From: Acidiferrobacterales bacterium
GTDB lineage: Bacteria; Pseudomonadota; Gammaproteobacteria; Acidiferrobacterales; Sulfurifustaceae
Direction: 5' to 3'
DNA: 32,860 nt
Assembly: GCA_015492195.1 (NCBI GenBank)
Contig: WGFP01000230.1
Location: forward strand, 1-32,860
Of this stretch, positions 31,251 through 32,860 are shown piece by piece (position 1 is the first letter of the stretch; every line of letters starts with the position of its first letter). Below the pieces are notes generated by a model, which was not told the origin of the DNA, did not search any database, and was given only the letters and a program-made list of their open reading frames with translations. The position numbers and the translations under genes are program-made.

Positions 31251-31677
31251 TTTGTTGACTATAAAAATAAAAGATTCGTCAATTCTGACCCTGATTTTTA
31301 TGGCAATTCATCTGGGCGGGGCGGTGCTTGTCGGGCTGGTTCCGCTTACATGGCCGGTGCGGCTTGGCCTTTGGGGGATGATCGGCTTCAGCCTGCACCA
31401 CTGTGTGCGCGTACACAGCCGACGCCGCGCGCCGCCGGCCGTTGTGGCCATGGAGTTTGATGCGGAAGATGCCTGTGCCGTACAGCTCGCCGGGGAGGAG
31501 GCGTGGCGTCCCTGCCGCATAACTTCTCGTTTTGTGCATCCTTGGCTGGTGCTCGCGTCTTTGCGCCTGAACGGCCGTCGCCGGCCCATGGGCCTGGTGA
31601 TCGCGGTGGACGCCGTGCCCACGGAGGCATTCAGGCGTTTGCGCGTAAGGCTGAAACGGCGAAGCGCGGAGGCTTGA
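31243..31677 (+). CDS. ygfX: YgfX/CptA family inner-membrane protein
   Basis: YgfX proteins are paired with SdhE (YgfY). In E. coli they were described as the toxin CptA, acting on MreB and FtsZ, although that view has been questioned. The product is up to 144 residues. There is no ATG near the start, and TTG codons at 31243, 31252 and 31255 are the options, all inside or next to the sdhE stop. Two close membrane spans (about 14-50) are followed by a soluble domain with [20 protein letters not shown] and a basic C-terminus. Assignment rests on position, two-span topology and pattern, so it is good but not certain. The 3' end overlaps nadB by 47 bases on the opposite strand. Confidence 0.78.
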   Translation: MYNLLTIKIKDSSILTLIFMAIHLGGAVLVGLVPLTWPVRLGLWGMIGFSLHHCVRVHSRRRAPPAVVAMEFDAEDACAVQLAGEEAWRPCRITSRFVHPWLVLASLRLNGRRRPMGLVIAVDAVPTEAFRRLRVRLKRRSAEA

Positions 31678-32860
31678 GCACGGTATCCCGCCGGGCAAAT
31701 CGCGGGTCCGGGTGGGGATGGGTGCGGGTGTAATGCAGACCGCGGCTTTCCTTTCGCGCCAGGGCCGAGCGGATGATGAGTTCCGCCACCAGCACCAGGT
31801 TGCGTAGTTCCACCAAGTCGTTGGTGATGCGGAAATTTTTGTAATATTCGCGGATCTCCTCTTTGAGAAGGTCAACGCGGTGTTGCGCGCGCTGCAGGCG
31901 TTTGGTGGTGCGCACGATGCCGACGTAATCCCACATGAAGCGCCGCAGCTCGGCCCAGTTATGGGACACCACCACCTGTTCGTCGGCGTCGGTGACGCGG
32001 CTCTCGTCCCAGGACGGCAGATCGGTGACGGACGGCTCCGGCGTGTGTAGCCTTGGCAACAAATCCCGGACCGCTGCTTCCGCGAACACCAGACATTCCA
32101 GAAGGGAATTGCTGGCCAGGCGGTTCGCGCCGTGCAGGCCGGTGAAGGCGCATTCCCCGACGGCATAGAGCCCGGCGAGGTCGGTGCGACCGGCGAGGTC
32201 GGTCATAATGCCGCCGCAGGTATAGTGCGCGGCCGGCACCACCGGGATGGGCTCACGGGTGATGTCGTAGCCGTATTGCAGGCAACGCCGGTAGACGGTC
32301 GGGAAGTGCGTGGTAATAAATTCCGCCGGTTTGTGGCTGATATCCAGATGGACGTAATCCAACCCCCGGCGCTTCATTTCATAGTCGATGGCGCGTGCCA
32401 CCACGTCCCGCGGCGCCAGTTCACCGCGTGGATCGTGTTCCTGCATGAAAGGCTGCCCGTCCGGCAGCACCAATTTCCCGCCTTCGCCGCGGACCGCCTC
32501 GGTGATGAGAAACGACTTGGCCCGGGGGTGGTGCAGGCAGGTCGGGTGGAATTGGACGAACTCCATGTTGGCCGTCCGGCAGCCGGCGCGCCAGGCCATG
32601 GCGATGCCGTCGCCGGTCGAGGTGTCCGGATTGCTGGTGTAGAGGTAGACCTTTGAGGCCCCGCCGGTGGCCAGCACCAGGTAACGGGCGCGGAACGTCC
32701 GGACCTTGCCCGTGGTTTTGTCCAGGGCGTACAGACCCAGGCAACGGTCTTTCCCGCGTCGCCCGAGTTTTTTGCGGGTAATGAGATCAATCGCGATGTG
32801 GTTCTCGTACAGGGAGATTCCCGGATGTCGGCGGACCTGGATTTCCAGGGTGGTCTCGAT
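31631..32860 (-). CDS. nadB: L-aspartate oxidase, N-terminus beyond window edge
   Basis: Oxidises L-aspartate to iminoaspartate, the first step of NAD synthesis. The enzyme can use oxygen or fumarate as acceptor and shares the SdhA fold. The frame is open to the right edge, with 409 residues visible and about 130 N-terminal residues (FAD-binding GAG motif) missing. Motifs are [66 protein letters not shown] and the distinctive [25 protein letters not shown] and the [13 protein letters not shown] region distinguish it from SdhA. It is convergent with ygfX. Confidence 0.95.
   Translation of the reverse strand: METTLEIQVRRHPGISLYENHIAIDLITRKKLGRRGKDRCLGLYALDKTTGKVRTFRARYLVLATGGASKVYLYTSNPDTSTGDGIAMAWRAGCRTANMEFVQFHPTCLHHPRAKSFLITEAVRGEGGKLVLPDGQPFMQEHDPRGELAPRDVVARAIDYEMKRRGLDYVHLDISHKPAEFITTHFPTVYRRCLQYGYDITREPIPVVPAAHYTCGGIMTDLAGRTDLAGLYAVGECAFTGLHGANRLASNSLLECLVFAEAAVRDLLPRLHTPEPSVTDLPSWDESRVTDADEQVVVSHNWAELRRFMWDYVGIVRTTKRLQRAQHRVDLLKEEIREYYKNFRITNDLVELRNLVLVAELIIRSALARKESRGLHYTRTHPHPDPRFARRDTVLKPPRFAVSALRANA

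Noticed and set aside
31279-32166. 295-codon minus-strand frame overlapping ygfX and nadB
   Set aside because: A shadow of nadB in another frame, rich in Pro, Arg and Cys with no family resemblance. The nadB frame has all the expected motifs.

Overview
The window is a 32.9 kb chromosomal segment that reads as a gammaproteobacterium. The evidence is the gene order pyrH-frr-uppS-cdsA-dxr-rseP-bamA-skp-lpxD-fabZ-lpxA-lpxB-rnhB-dnaE-accA-tilS-pyrG-kdsA-eno-ftsB, the close similarity of many proteins to Escherichia coli counterparts as I recall them, and an sdhCDAB-sdhE-ygfX-nadB block with a divergent ygfZ. Several residues differ from the enteric versions (metal-type KdsA, Leu in the LpxA acyl ruler), so this is not an enterobacterium. 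A free-living, perhaps sulfur-metabolising lineage is possible, but that is inference from one transporter family.

Region 1 (1-22532, + strand) is an almost gap-free run of core genes. It covers UMP kinase (cut by the left edge), ribosome recycling, undecaprenyl and CDP-diacylglycerol synthesis, the MEP pathway enzyme Dxr, the sigma-E site-2 protease RseP, outer-membrane assembly (BamA, Skp), lipid A synthesis (LpxD, LpxA, LpxB with FabZ), RNase HII, the Pol III alpha subunit, the acetyl-CoA carboxylase alpha subunit, tRNA-Ile lysidine synthetase, CTP synthase, KDO-8-phosphate synthase and enolase. Many junctions overlap by a few bases (GTGA, ATGA, TTGA), which suggests translational coupling. 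GTG and TTG starts are common. Clear gaps occur only before skp, dnaE, pyrG and ftsB.

Region 2 (22533-26616) is where the conserved order breaks. A palindromic dispersed-type repeat lies between eno and ftsB. After ftsB, where ispD and ispF often follow in gammaproteobacteria, there is a minus-strand cluster of three membrane proteins. These are a long UPF0324/YeiH-type transporter with an unusual 150-residue N-terminal extension, a 111-residue single-span protein, and a roughly 200-residue helical single-span protein. Upstream of the transporter are a perfect 15-bp tandem repeat and about 570 bp without a credible gene. This cluster is the best candidate in the window for an undescribed system.

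Region 3 (26617-32860) is a respiratory and cofactor block. ygfZ (folate-binding Fe-S maintenance protein, minus) is divergent from sdhC-sdhD-sdhA-sdhB-sdhE-ygfX (plus), which meets nadB (minus, cut by the right edge) tail to tail with a 47-bp overlap. It groups a flavin- and Fe-S-dependent complex with its FAD assembly factor and with a second flavoprotein of the same superfamily. No RNA genes, CRISPR arrays, intact insertion sequences or convincing rho-independent terminators were seen.
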